Of a stretch of DNA of 64,000 nt, positions 33,852-44,592 are shown in pieces. Within the stretch, counting starts at the first letter, position 1; every line of letters begins with the position of its first letter. The DNA comes from Lucinisca nassula (lineage: Eukaryota; Mollusca; Bivalvia; Lucinida; Lucinidae), in assembly GCA_963580285.1 (NCBI GenBank), contig OY757010.1:148662675-148726674 (forward strand). Direction: 5' to 3'. The notes beneath the pieces are model-generated. The model did no database searches. It was not told where the DNA came from and was given only the letters and a program-made list of their open reading frames with translations. The position numbers and the translations under genes were made by a program.

Positions 33852-34075
33852 CATCACGAAAACACGCCTATATAGTTTTGACCCCCTTGAACCCCACTAT
33901 ATAGTAAAACTGGGGTTTCAGAGGGTAAACCTTATTTTTCTTATTTCTGCTCTAACATATAGCTTGCGGTTCTAACGAGTGCCCACAATCTATATTTTGA
34001 GCAGAAATAAAAAAATATCACAATATTTCATCCTAAAAATTTTCATTTTTTTCCGGCGTAATGTGAATCACAGCA
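33852..34075 (+). repeat. MITE-A copy, one hairpin arm lost
   Basis: Starts CATCACGAAAACACGCCTATA. Only the right half of the central hairpin remains ('gcggttctaacgagtgccca'). Confidence 0.7.
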
Positions 34076-34378
34076 AATGTTTGAACATAAAACAATTCAC
34101 CCCCGCCACCCACCCACTGTGTTTGATATAAACATGCCAACATCTGATTTGCATAATTGCATAATTAAGAGGATATTCCAGCAATTAGAACATATTCAGC
34201 AGGTTTGTCAGCATTTAAGACTGTCCCTCTAATATAAGAATTGGGACATATAGGCCTACGCAACTGGTGCAGACAAGATCAGACTGATCCTTGCATCAGA
34301 CTGCACCGATCAGGGTGTACACTGTCTCCTATTCTGGCTGCTCCATTTGAATTGCTTGCTGGATCGTGAAACAAATTT

Positions 34379-34750
34379 GTTAAATATGTTCTATAAAAGG
34401 GTTATCCTTTGGAAGCAAGAAATACACCACAGAAATGGAAAATATGAGGCGTACATGTTTTCTGGGCCAGACTAGCTAGTTTCGGCCAATTAGGCCTCAT
34501 TAGTGACCCTCAAATATTTTCAAAACCCCACAATGGAATCAATGATCCCAAAGGACAAGAAAATATAAACTACACTATGATGTAGGACAAGGAGACTTTT
34601 TACGGACGCCACACGTTCCCACACATCAGCTGTAGTGACGTTAAATATGTTCTATAAAAGGGTTATCCTTTGGAAGCAAGAAATACACCACAGAAATGGA
34701 AAATATGAAGTGTACGTGTTTTCTGGGCCAGACTACCTAGTTTCGGTCAA
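34379..34750 (+). repeat. Two 111-bp direct repeats
   Basis: 34379-34489 and 34640-34750 differ at about five positions. Each holds 'gttctataaaagggttatcc' and 'tctgggccagact'. The 150 bp between them are unrelated. TATA-like 'ctataaaagg' inside each copy could be promoter-like, but no gene follows. Confidence 0.8.
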
Positions 34751-34908
34751 ACTTAAACTGTTAGGAGCATTATAGCAAGTCCTCAAGGTGTCCGAATTTT
34801 TAGGATTTTATGGTTAACAGCAAAAAAAAAACTAAACGAATATAACACCACGTTGTCAAGTATGTGAAATTGGCAACCTTGTAAATATATGAAGGGAAAA
34901 ATGTTGTG

Positions 34909-35186
34909 CATCACGAAAATACGCCTATATTATTTTTACCCCCTTGAATCTCATGTTTATACAGTTTAACTGGGGTGTACAGGGGTAAACCTTATTTTCT
35001 TAAATCGGCTCTAAAATATAGATTGTGGGTTCTCGTTTGAACCGTCTCCATGAGGCGGTTCTAACGGGTTCTCAGAATCTATATTTTGAAAAGAAATAAG
35101 AAAAATATCACACTTTTTCATGTTGAAAGTTTCGTTTTTCGGCGGTAAAGTTTACAATGTATTTTTATAGGTGTGTCTTCGTAATG
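34909..35186 (+). repeat. MITE-A copy
   Basis: Both ends (CATCACGAAAATACGCC and 'gtgtgtcttcgtaatg') and the hairpin (35019-35083) are present. Confidence 0.8.
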
Positions 35187-35910
35187 GTGCAGGGGTGTGC
35201 GTCATTCTGATCGTTTTCGCTCCAAACATAGAGTGTAGGTGCATTCTTACAAATACCAACAATCTATGAAAAATGAGAAAACAAAATAAATGTACGCTGA
35301 GTTGCGCGCACAAGACACCCAAGGTAAAATATTGACGTACGAACTAGCGGACGTGAGTCTTCCTGCTAAAGGTGCGACAAAAATGACATCTCTAAATTTC
35401 GAAATGGACTGAATAAATGATCTTTTTTTTTCAATGTAACCGGGCTCTAGAAGCACATTGGGGCTACCATCGGACGAGTCCAGGATTAGTTTTCCCACTT
35501 TCTATTTAGGGCTTTGAAAGGTGTATACCAATGCTGGTGTACCGTCACGCCTCCTCGAACCTGTGTATTGAAACAGAAACCGGTCTGTAAGTTTCTGTTT
35601 TTGATGGCAGATGGTCTTTAACCCTTTTCGTGTCAGATGGAATCTGCCACCTTATATATAGCAGGAGTCCATTACAAAATTGAGGGGTGTCAGGTTATGA
35701 TTTCATCAAAATTTATTTCGCTGAACTTTAGCAAACCGTGTAGGCCCTGATCAGACGTTCTGCGGCGTCAGATCTGAGCCTGCACTGTTTGCCAGAGTAC
35801 CCGTTATGCGGTTTCTGATACGAAATGAGTTAAGACGCGGGACACATTCTCTCCTAGTTGTAAGGGTTAAAAATAAAGAAATACCCCAAGACGATGGTAA
35901 ACCAATTACG
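35187..35910. other. Spacer with palindrome fragments
   Basis: 35222-35275 is a weak MITE-A-type hairpin. 35740-35805 is a member of the short palindrome family ('gatcagacgttctgcggcgt', 'cactgtttgcc'). No gene. Confidence 0.4.
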
Positions 35911-36400
35911 CTTCTCATTTGCATAATTAAGTTCATACTCCAACAATTAATTACCTACTACATACACAGCTGGTATCGCAAAATAGACCCCATTGATCAT
36001 AAGGACTTAATTTGATTAAGCAAGCCCGGAATAAGAGGAAACCATATTTAGAAAGCAAACATGTTGGTGTCAAAATGCCTAAGCTGCCATTGGCTATTTC
36101 ATAATCAATTAATACAACAATATGTATATATAAAGATTATTATCTATCCAGCATTTAAATTGTCTCATTCCGTTGTTTCGAGATACATATACGAGATTTT
36201 GGTATAAAGATCATTATCTACTCGCTGTTTGAATAATAACATTCCTTTTTATAAGATAAAGATATAAAACCGAAGACCCAAAGATAAAACAGCCAGTCAT
36301 CTCCAAAACTCAAAGAAGAAACCATCTGGAAGAAATCACCGACTAGAAAAGATAAAACCATCTAGAAACCACCTAGAAGAAACCACCTACTAGAATCAGT
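35911..36400 (+). promoter_or_regulatory. Upstream region of gene B
   Basis: Contains TATAAAA at 36263-36269 (about 132 bp before the ATG), an inverted CCAAT (ATTGG, 36089-36093), 'cattgatcataagg' near 35992 and an octamer ATTTGCAT at 35917-35924. Octamer and CCAAT sites are frequent in histone promoters, but the distances are large here and their function is only a guess. Copies C and D also have ATTGATC upstream. Confidence 0.45.
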
Positions 36401-36763
36401 ATGGGGATGGAGAAGTTCGACATGTACGCACAACTGTACGAGAGCCAACGTCGATTCCGACGAGCATGCGATCAACTGGTACTGCTGAACGACAAACTTG
36501 AAACACTCAACAATTGCTACAGCGTCGCTAAAGCTGATGACCACAAGGTCTTCCGCTACCGTTTGCGCATGCGTATTTTGATTGTGGAGGGCATGTTGAA
36601 CGCTTACTGTAACTACGCCTGCCTGAAGAAGAACGAAGTGCTGGATCTCCGTTTTAAACTGTTCGGCGAAGACCCATCTGAAGGCGAGACCATGTTCAAC
36701 AGCTTCACTCCCGACGACGACGAAGAGACAGACACCGCCGACGACGACGCAGATGGACAGTGA
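36401..36763 (+). CDS. Gene B, small helical acidic-tailed protein, subfamily I
   Basis: Encodes 120 residues and is the best intact member. Residues 1-40 (KFDMYAQLYESQRRFRRACD and on) form a probable amphipathic or coiled-coil helix. 'FRYRLRMRILIVEGML' (about 52-67) is a basic then hydrophobic helix, followed by 'YCNYACLKKNEVLDLRFKLF' and a tail rich in Asp, Glu and Thr. There is no signal peptide or membrane segment. Differences from D over the first 35 codons are mostly synonymous. Not a histone fold that I recognise; the family is unknown. The start is fixed by alignment with D (MGMEKF). Confidence 0.8.
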   Translation: MGMEKFDMYAQLYESQRRFRRACDQLVLLNDKLETLNNCYSVAKADDHKVFRYRLRMRILIVEGMLNAYCNYACLKKNEVLDLRFKLFGEDPSEGETMFNSFTPDDDEETDTADDDADGQ

Positions 36764-36816
36764 TGTCAAAACAACGGCACTGTGTAACAGCACAAATAAT
36801 GGCTTAGTGCCACAAA

Positions 36817-36851
36817 GGCTCTTAACAGGGCCAAACAAATTTCTAGAAAGA
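36817..36851 (+). terminator. Histone-type 3' end of gene B
   Basis: GGCTCTTAACAGGGCC (36817-36832) has a 6-bp stem (one G-T pair) and a 4-nt loop, and begins 53 nt after the stop. Ten bases later comes CTAGAAAGA (36843-36851), one change from CAAGAAAGA. The leading CACAAA also fits histone stem-loop flanks. Confidence 0.8.
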
Positions 36852-37184
36852 ATGCCTTAAATAATGTCACCTTTGTCAAGCCTCTTTGGTCAACCCAGGC
36901 AAGTCCGATAGTCACAGTGACCATCGACATGCCCATGCAATGAATACCCCTTTAAACCACAGGGCATTGACGTTCCATCAGGAACCCTAAACGAAGCCTC
37001 ACAGTGACTTAAATCCACTTAGCAAAGCAGAAGTGAATTTAGATCACTTTGAAGGCTTTTTTAGGGTTTCTAATGAAACAGCAATGTCACCTGTGGTTAA
37101 ACCCGCCACGGTTTTGATTTTGAGTCGACATTTTGCAAATCTTCCAAAATGAACACTACTAATGCTTCTTATTTTTGTACTAAA
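36852..37184. other. Downstream spacer of gene B
   Basis: No gene. 'ccctttaaaccacagggcat' and 'gaagcctcacagtga' have partial inverted partners near 37040-37100, indicating a decayed foldback. Confidence 0.35.
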
Positions 37185-37621
37185 ATCAAAGATGGTGTGT
37201 ACACGGAGGCGGTTTTAACGAGTACGCACAATCTATATTTTGAGCTGAAATAAGAAAAACATCACGAAAACACGCCTATATAATTTTGACCCCTTCGAAC
37301 CCCACTTTTATATAGTAAAACTGGGGTTTCCGGGGTTATACCTTATTTTTCTTATTTCTGCTCTAAGATATAGATTGTGTGTACTCGTTAGAACCGCCTC
37401 ATCGGCCTCGATGAGGCGGTTCTAACGAGTGCCCACAATCTATATTTGGAGCAGAAATAAGGAAAACATCGCAATTTTTCATCATAAAATTTTTATTTTT
37501 TCGGCGATAAATGTGGCAATGTATTTGTATAGGCGCGTTTGCGTAATGTCACACAATTTTTCATCTTTTTTTTTTGGCGGTAAAGTTTACAATGTATTTG
37601 TATAGGCGTGTTTTCGTAATG
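37185..37621 (+). repeat. MITE-A cluster
   Basis: A complete copy (37260-37548, hairpin 37371-37443 with loop 'atcggcctcgat') is flanked on the left by a right-half fragment and on the right by another right-half fragment ending 'gcgtgttttcgtaatg'. Confidence 0.75.
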
Positions 37622-37737
37622 GTTAATCCGGCTAGTTTTGATTTTGGGTCGATTGTTTGCAAATCAACCCAAAGTTAACTATGCTGCTGTGTGGTATTAT
37701 CTGATTAATAATAGTGCGCAGTGGCCTAGTGGGTAAG

Positions 37738-38045
37738 TTTTGTTTGTTTGATTTGAGGGTTAACGTCCCCGCCAACACTGTATATGTCATTTTGGAGACG
37801 CTGCTTCCAATTTTGTGGTACTTTTACCCGACATTGAGATGAATTGACATCTCAAGCCCTGTCTCCCGATGAAACAAATAAGGTTTATAGGCATGGACGG
37901 TCCGACTCCCACCGCTTTGCCTGGGCAAGCTTAGATCCTCTGAACGGTTTACCAGTACTCCTGTGCGGTCGGTTTCAGCTCTGCTTGGAAGCATCATGCA
38001 GCCCATCTACTTCTTCAAGCCCCGATGGGCGCCCCCCCCAACCCC
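37738..38045 (-). repeat. SINE-A copy
   Basis: Complete minus copy from the (TTTG) tail complement to the 'gatgggcg' head complement. Confidence 0.85.
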
Positions 38046-38490
38046 TAGTGGGTAAGAGCACTGACTCTTAGTCATTACATTACGATAACACATCCGTGTG
38101 ATATAGTGCTTTTTTATACCTCCAAAAAGGTATTTTTTCTGATGAAAATTTGTGATATTTTTCTTATTTATATTCAGAACATAGGATTTGGGTGCTACTT
38201 AGAACCGCCTCAATGAGGCGGTTCTAACGAGTACCCACAACCTATGTCTTGGAGCAGAAATAAGGAAAATAATGTTTACGCCCGTAAACCCCAGTTTTCT
38301 CAATATAAAGTTGGGGTGAGGGGGTCTTTATTTCACGGAGTTGTTCACGTGATGAGGTCTCTCACAACTTTAACTGAAGGTCATGTGGTTTTTCTCCGGC
38401 ATCTTCGGCTTTCGCCCACCTCTAATTAACGGTCGGCTCGACATAAGTGAAATAATGTCGGAAGGGCCCTAAACCCAAACCAAAAATAAT
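38046..38490 (+). repeat. SINE-C split by MITE-A-type element
   Basis: SINE-C starts 'gtgggtaagagcactgactc', stops after 'gtcatta' (38089) and resumes with 'aggtctctcacaac' at about 38351, running to its tail and ATA repeat (38489-38500). The insert (38090-38350) has ends 'cattacgataacacatccgt' and 'tgttcacgtgatg', and the standard hairpin at 38187-38250. Confidence 0.75.
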
Positions 38491-39228
38491 AATAATAAAT
38501 GAAAATAAAGGCCCCACAAGAACAATATTTAATTGGTTAACCATTTATGTGCCTGGGACGTTGGTAAACAGTGTAGATCCAGATCAGACGCCACAGAGCA
38601 TGTTGTTTACAGTACATGAATTCAACGTTCCTTGGGTTAAATGAAACCTTCAAGTCTAAGTTCAGAACCATTTATTTTCAGCCCACACTCAGGGTCAATC
38701 GACCCACTAGTGCTATAGGTGTTTTGATCATACATTATATAGATGGGTGGGGTAATATCTTTTCATTGCTCAAAACAAAGGCCCGTGTCTTACGCACAAG
38801 TTCAAGTGGCGGTTTCTGTTTACCATTACGCGCATGGAAATGTAGCGCTATCCACGGCGTAAAATATATGTACATGTACTTACAAATGCCCAGGTGAAGT
38901 TTTCACGGACACCCACTGTTTTTTTTTTTTTTCTCCATACATCGATGCCCTTCCTTCCGTCCCTTGACTACGTCTCCTGGAGACTTATTTGTAGGGCCCA
39001 TAGGTCTAAGACAGTCCCGAAAAGCTTGGAGTTTGTCGGACACATAGGGCTGTCACCACACATGTTAGCATTTTTGTTATCATTCTTTTTTATTATTTAT
39101 TTATTTATTTTTTTTTTTCCACTAGCATGTTCAAATATCATGCAGCATTCAAAATGGTAGTATCTGTAGAGTCTGCTCTTAACTAATATCCATTTCTGAA
39201 AGCTTTCATAGGATATACAATGGCGGCA
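38491..39228. other. Spacer, nothing recognised
   Basis: A short AGATCAGACGC palindrome half lies at 38565-38600, with T tracts at 38921-38932 and 39105-39118. The plus frame 38894-39160 is T-tract driven. No gene. Confidence 0.4.
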
Positions 39229-39516
39229 TCATCACGGAAAAAACGCCTATTCAAATACCGTCACTGCAAACTTTACTGCCGAAAAGGCAAAAATTTCAGA
39301 ATGAAAAATTGTGATGTTCTTCGTATGCCCATCCGAAACATAGACCGCGGGCGCCAGTAAGAACCGCCTCATCGAGGCGGCTCCAACGAGCGCCCACAAT
39401 CCACATCCAGAGCAGAAATAATAATAACAAAAAAGATTACCCCTGAAAATCCCAGTTTTACTATATAAAAGTGAGGTTCATGGGGGTCGAAACTGTATAG
39501 GCGTTTTTTCGTGATG
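39229..39516 (-). repeat. MITE-A copy
   Basis: Reverse-oriented copy with ends 'catcacggaaaaaacgcct' and 'gcgttttttcgtgatg'. The hairpin at 39345-39405 has several C/T changes. Confidence 0.75.
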
Positions 39517-39519
39517 GGA

Positions 39520-39764
39520 CATATGAGCCCCGCCAAGCGAATTTGGGTCTTCGAGCATTCCGTCATTACAAGTTTTAACTGCGCATGCCCAGCCATTCAG
39601 AGGGGCCAGGGATATGGCTTTCTGTCTGAAGGTTCCTCTTGATTCACTGCTTGTATGAGCGAGCAGCGAAGGTTCTGGCGAGACTGCGCGGATGCGCAGG
39701 CTCGCCTGAACCTTCGCTGCTCGCATAGGCGATAAGTACCAAAATCTCTTGACGGGGCCCATAT
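39520..39764 (+). repeat. MITE-C copy, uninterrupted
   Basis: Complete 245-bp copy that serves as the empty site for 25230-26456. Inside, 'gcgagcagcgaaggttctgg' pairs with 'cgaaccttcgctgctcgc'-type sequence around CTGCGCGGATGCGCAG. Confidence 0.85.
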
Positions 39765-40007
39765 AAAGTGTAGCATTACATCAACAAAAGCACAATAAAA
39801 GTCATTACAGCTCTGGAGAGTTGTTTTGTTCAGTTGCTGTATGACGGATTCACAAACATCGTCAGAAAGTATAACATGGATAGGATTTAGTGTAGTTTTC
39901 ACGTGTACAAACACGATGCTGGTCTATTTCTTGACTAGCAAGCGCAGAGGATAAAATAGACGGGTGTAAGTAATGGAATTGAAAAAGAAAATGCCACCAA
40001 AAGGTAT

Positions 40008-40041
40008 TCTTTCTAGTAAATTGTGGTCCAATTTAAGGACC
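40008..40041 (-). terminator. Histone-like 3' end of gene C
   Basis: Minus-strand GGTCCTTAAATTGGACC (40025-40041), extended to 6 bp by an outer T-A pair, has a 7-nt loop and so is looser than a classical histone loop. It is followed by ACAATTTA and CTAGAAAGA (40008-40016). The stem-loop lies about 42 nt after the stop. Confidence 0.65.
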
Positions 40042-40083
40042 AAAATATTTCTGTTTCCTGGCTCCAGAAGTATTCTCTAAGCT

Positions 40084-40389
40084 TCAGATTTCCTCATCTG
40101 TAACATATTTGTTGTCAGAGTCGTCGACTTTCGCCAGTTCGTTGCGAATCTCCAAGATTTCGCTTCTTTTCATTTCGGCGTAGTGGTAGTAGCTTTTCAC
40201 CAGTCCTTCCAAAACCAGACTACGCATGCGTAGAGGAAACAGAAAAGTCTTGCAACTGCAGGATTTCGCAGAGTTGTAGCGTTTTCTTAGACTCTGATGT
40301 CTGCTGTTGAGGAGCAGAATTTGATCACAGGCTCTGTTGAAACGTCGCTGAGAGTCGTAGAGCTTGGCGTACATCTCAAACTTCTTCAT
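40084..40389 (-). CDS. Gene C, small helical protein, subfamily II
   Basis: Encodes 101 residues. MKKFEMYAKLYDSQRRFNRA opens the N-terminal helix, then CDQILLLNSR, 'KTFLFPLRMRSLVLEGLVKS' and 'YYHYAEMKRSEILEIRNEL', ending with an acidic DSDNKYVTDEEI. About 80% identical to F, and shares the DSQRRF/ESQRRF, CDQ, LRMR and EIL/EVL landmarks with subfamily I, so the two subfamilies are paralogous. No known family assigned. The C-terminus is shorter than in subfamily I. Confidence 0.78.
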   Translation of the reverse strand: MKKFEMYAKLYDSQRRFNRACDQILLLNSRHQSLRKRYNSAKSCSCKTFLFPLRMRSLVLEGLVKSYYHYAEMKRSEILEIRNELAKVDDSDNKYVTDEEI

Positions 40390-40475
40390 CTTCGGAGAGA
40401 GCGAAAGCGTGTATCATTCAAAGTATGTTGATATGATGAACAAACAAAATAGCCTCACAGATGAATAAATACCCC

Positions 40476-40690
40476 GATATAAGTGACAAAATGATGCCAC
40501 GCTCATTGATCTAATTAATGCACATGTTTCCGAATAGTAACAACGCGTGTCAACTTAAATTACGTCTTCAAGCTTGTCAATGGTGTTTGCGATCAGGCAT
40601 GTGTCTCCGTCTGTGAGATTAGCATGTCAAAAGCCCATTGATCTAATTAAAGCAGCTGTGTTCTGATTGTAACAACGTGTGCAAGTGTCG
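40476..40690 (-). promoter_or_regulatory. Upstream region of gene C
   Basis: A TATA-like 'cttatatc' (minus) is at 40476-40483, about 88 bp before the ATG. Further up, a block of about 52 bp with 'cattgatctaattaa' and 'gtaacaacg' (plus) occurs twice, at 40502-40553 and 40632-40683. The repeated block may be regulatory. Confidence 0.4.
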
Positions 40691-40750
40691 ATTATTATCT
40701 TTGGGGTTTGGGACTTTAGGTACCAAGAAAAGTTTCGAAATTTTAGATAT

Positions 40751-41084
40751 ATAGTCGAACTTCAATGGCCCGAACACCTTTGGGACCTCGAAAATCTGTT
40801 CGAGACAGGAGTAGTTCGAGCCACTGAGGTTACTGTCAGGAGGCTTAACGAGATACTTTTAGACATCTTTTCGGTGTTCTATAATGAAAATGTATGTTGT
40901 GTGTACTCATTAGAATCGCCTCATCGAGGCGATTCTAATGAGTACACACAGCATGCATTTGCAAGATAAAAGACTAAAATCTCCTTAATTATCCCCCACT
41001 ATTTCTTAAGTAGAGGATTTCGCTAGGGGCTCAAGAATGGGTTCGACTCATCCATGGTAAACGAGCCATCGAAGTTCTACTGTA
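40751..41084 (+). repeat. MITE-D copy
   Basis: Ends AGTCGAACTTCAATGGCCCG and 'gagccatcgaagttctact' are inverted. The centre (40889-40959) is a long hairpin with GAATCGCCTCATCGAGGCGATTC-type arms. A second copy is at 53100-53450. Confidence 0.8.
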
Positions 41085-41132
41085 TATATATAAAAATAGA
41101 GGTATGATGAGGATCAAAGTATCATCCTGGCA

Positions 41133-41365
41133 ATATAACCTAGTGGGTGAGAACGCTGACTCTTCATCATTAGGTCTCCCACAGCTGTGATTCGAGCCTG
41201 GCTCGGGTCACATGTGAGACTTGACTCGTCATGTTCTTCAACGGAAGGTCTGGTGGGTTTCTCTCCGGGTTCTCCGGTTTTCGCCCACCTCTGATTAACG
41301 ATCGGCTCGATATGAGTTATAATGTTATAATAAACTTGAAAGGGCCGTAAAAGCACCCCCCCCCC
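41133..41365 (+). repeat. SINE-C copy
   Basis: Plus copy with 'ctagtgggtgagaacgctga', 'gattcgagcctggctc' and the body to 'gaaagggccgtaaaagc', followed by poly(C) at 41356-41369. Confidence 0.8.
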
Positions 41366-41476
41366 CCCCAAGTTATTAGCTTCAATTGTAAATATCAAAC
41401 CATGTGCACATTAAAAGACGCGAGCTGTACCTAGAACATTCAGAAAATTTCGGATACATGTACAATCTCGGACACC

Positions 41477-41776
41477 GCCCCGGCCCATCTGGGCTTAAAG
41501 AAATATTTGGGCTGCATCGGATGCTTCCACGCAGAGCTGAAACCAACCGCACACGAGTAATGGTAAACCGCTTAGAGGATCTAAGCTTGCCCAGGCAAAG
41601 CGGTGCGAGTCGGACGGTCCATGCTCATAAACCGTATTGATTTCATTGGGCGACTGGACTTGAGATGCCATTTCATCTCAATGTCGGGTAAAAGTCCCAC
41701 GCAACGTCTCCAAAATGACCTATACAGTGTTGACGGGGACGTAAAACCTCACATCAAACAAACAAAAATCAACAAA
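41477..41776 (+). repeat. SINE-A copy
   Basis: Plus copy with a complete body and (CAAA)-type tail. 'aaaattggaa' is deleted near 41700. Confidence 0.85.
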
Positions 41777-42084
41777 CAAACAATCTCGGACCGGTCTGTG
41801 ATACAATTCGCCTCTTGAAGTATGAAATAAAAAGTGTGGGTCATCGAGAGGTCGTCTCAACTATCTTAAGGTCGTCATGGTAACCGCATAAGATTTAATT
41901 AAATTGTATTTAAAGAAAGGTTTTCAGCAATATTACTGTTAAAATTTATAAGTTTTGAGTTAAAAGTTTTCTGCAGTCAAGCCTTTGTGTTTACATATAG
42001 TGTTATATGATAAATTTTGTGACTTCTTAGTTTGTTTCCAGGGACCATATATTCAAAGGATCGTTAGGGCTCAAAATGTAAAAT

Positions 42085-42293
42085 ACAGTAAAATTACTAT
42101 ATAAAGACCACCTTTGGAACTGTTCAAAAGTGGTCTTTAAGACCACTTTTGAACAGTCCCAAAGGTGGTCTCTGACCAGAGGACATTGTATGCAGAAAAC
42201 ACAAAGAAAGAATAACTGCAACCATCTAAATAAGCTTTTTAAAGCAGAATTGGTCTTAATTTTAGGTGGTCTTAATAGCGGAATTTCAATGTA
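42085..42293 (+). repeat. MITE-B copy
   Basis: Starts ACAGTAAAATTACTATATAA. It contains the perfect inverted pair 'tgttcaaaagtggtctt' and 'aagaccacttttgaaca' (42119-42152) and ends 'aatagcggaatttcaatgt'. Confidence 0.8.
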
Positions 42294-42557
42294 TTCTAGA
42301 AAGAACAATATGTAAAGCTGCTGAAAGCTAATGTGAGTAGCTACCCACTTTTGCTTTCAGCAAAAATATTACAATTTTTGCCATATTAAATATTAAAGAT
42401 ATGTAAACTAAAAACCAACAAAAAACAAAAAAAACTAGAGGTATACGAAAACTAAGTTCTGATCAGACTGCGAGGGAGCATTTTTTTTTTCTCACAAATG
42501 GCAAAAAACAGTTTTTCTCACACCATCCCCACAGTCTTTTGAGCCGCCACCCGTTTA

Positions 42558-42817
42558 TATCACGAAAACACGCCTTTGATCCCCTTGAACCCCACTTCTA
42601 TATAGTAAGGTAAAGCTTCTTTTTCTTAGTTCTGCTCTAAAATATAGATTGTGGGTACTCGTAAGAACCGCCTCGTTGAGGCGGTTCTAACGAGTACCCA
42701 TAATCTATATTTTGAGCAGAAATAAGAACACTATCACAAATATTCATCTTAAAATTATCGTGTTTTTTCGGCGGTAAAGTTTATAATGCATTTATATAGA
42801 TGTGTTTTCGTAATGAT
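42558..42817 (+). repeat. MITE-A copy
   Basis: Complete with hairpin 42643-42711 (GAACCGCCTCGTTGAGGCGGTTC). Slightly shortened between the left end and the hairpin. Confidence 0.8.
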
Positions 42818-42829
42818 GTAGAGAAGACT

Positions 42830-43440
42830 CGGGTCAGTCTGCGCTTTGTCGCAATCTGATCAGCGTTTTCGCTGTTCGCCGTTATAACTCTATAGCCCAG
42901 CGATTGGCTATCCAAACATCAAGAGAAGACTGGTCAGACCGTCTTGATGTGCAGGCTGATGTTAGTCTTCGATGGTCGCACAGATCATATTGTAGTTTTT
43001 ATTTTACAACAGACAAGCTTTCTTCTTTCCTTCTGGACCCCCACCCTTCTGGGCCCCACCCATCTGTGCTTGGATAAATAGATTGGGCTGCATAGTGCGA
43101 AAAACATTCGTTCGATTTTGACCCTTTCAAACCTGTAGGCCGGTAAAACGATTTAGATCAAGATCAGACGGCTCATCCCCCTCTCATCAGGATCAACACT
43201 GTTTGTCATTCTGTAATTTTCTCTTACTAAACCCCGTATAAACGAGAAATTGACGTGTCCAAATTAAAAAAATGAGAAAAATACATGTACACTTCATAAA
43301 CTCAGGGATGAAAGGGTGATATATCTACGGGGCACTGATTCGCTTGATCAACGATATTTAACAAGTTGGGGCTAGTTTGTGACCCTACAAGTGCATACCT
43401 GTGGTCGTTTAATCTTAACAACCTATCAAATTATTGATCA
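42830..43440. other. Spacer with palindromes and SINE-A head fragment
   Basis: Two GC-rich hairpin members (42830-42875 and 42925-42985), a SINE-A head piece (43041-43100) and a short AGATCAGACGG palindrome copy (43140-43205). No gene. Confidence 0.5.
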
Positions 43441-43534
43441 TGGTTGCTATGCAAGACCCCTAATAAAAGGCTGATATTTTGATAGAGACCACTCAAACTA
43501 TAACAGGCTTTGCAGACGGACCACAGCGAGAAAA
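43441..43534 (+). promoter_or_regulatory. Upstream region of gene D
   Basis: 'ctaataaaagg' at 43460-43470 is a TATA-like box 65-75 bp before the ATG. 'attattgatcatgg' (43430-43443) matches the ATTGATC element seen upstream of B and C. Confidence 0.45.
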
Positions 43535-43862
43535 ATGGGTATGGAGAAATTTGAAATGTATGCGCAGGTCTACGAGAGCCAACGTCGCTTCCAACGAGCA
43601 TGTGATCAACTGGTACTACTCAATGACAGGCTAAGAACTATTCGCCAGAAATACAGCACTGCAAAACAGAGAACCAGAAAATATTTCGCTGCTCGTTCTG
43701 GAGGGTCTGATGGAAGCCTATTACAACTACGCATGTCTTAAGAAGAATGAAGTTTTGGACCTTCGCTTCAAACTCTACGGGGAAGATCCATCCGCCGGCG
43801 AGACGTTATACAACGGTTTTTCACCCGAAGGAGAGGACACGGACGATGACAACGAGCAGTGA
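43535..43862 (+). pseudogene. Gene D, subfamily I copy broken by 20-nt deletion
   Basis: The first 50 codons match B (MGMEKFEMYAQVYESQRRFQ). Near 43687, about 20 nt are missing relative to B, removing the LRMR segment and shifting the frame to a stop at 43739-43741. The rest is intact in another frame, from about 43692 to the stop at 43860-43862, including YYNYACLKKNEVLDLRFKLY and an acidic tail. Either a recent pseudogene, a truncated protein of 68 residues, or an assembly error. Changes before and after the break still look protein-constrained, so inactivation is recent. Confidence 0.8.
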
Positions 43863-43923
43863 CACTTCAAGGTTAACTGCCAAAACGGCCCTTTCAAGGC
43901 CTTATTGTTACTACATGTATAAA

Positions 43924-43956
43924 GGCCCTTGTGAGGGCCACACATTTCTCGAAAGA
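43924..43956 (+). terminator. Histone-type 3' end of gene D
   Basis: GGCCCTTGTGAGGGCC (43924-43939) is a perfect 6-bp stem with a 4-nt loop. It is followed by ACACATTT and CTCGAAAGA (43948-43956). A weaker GGCC...GGCC hairpin precedes it at 43887-43901. Confidence 0.8.
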
Positions 43957-44116
43957 ATATCTTTTGTTGTTCTCCCTACTACAAGCCCATCATCCCAAAA
44001 ATAGGGATGGGGGACGAGTTTAACGGCCCTTTCGAAATTATTTCAATTGCCAAAATGGAGCACGGGCAACTAATGTAGACACAGGTCAGACGCGGCGTCT
44101 GCCCTGAGTCTATATT

Positions 44117-44323
44117 ACAGTAGAATTCCGCTATTAAGACCACCTAACATTAAGACAAATTTTGTTTTTAAAAGTATATTTTGAAGATTTAAGGTACATT
44201 TGTGTGTGTTCTCGACATCCAGTATGCTATTGTAGGAGACCACCTTTGACACTGTTCAAAAGTGGTCTTAGAGACCACTTTTGAACAGACCCAAAGGTGG
44301 TCTTAATATAGGAATTTTACTGA
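44117..44323 (+). repeat. MITE-B copy
   Basis: Starts ACAGTAGAATTCCGCTATTA and ends 'ataggaattttact'. The internal inverted pair around 'aaaagtggtcttagagacca' is kept. Confidence 0.8.
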
Positions 44324-44339
44324 TTGGAGTCATTGAAGC

Positions 44340-44545
44340 TTATAAAATGGAATACTGTTTGTGACATCATCAATGGCAACAGCAGCATGCACCAGCAGCA
44401 GCAACAACAACGACATCGAAAACGGCATAATCATCATCATCGTCATCATCAGCAGCAGCAGCTCCAGCAGCAACAGCTGCAGAATCATCATAATCTTCAT
44501 CATCAACATCACCATCATCGTCATCACATCATCATTATCCTCCTT

Positions 44546-44592
<47 letters not shown>

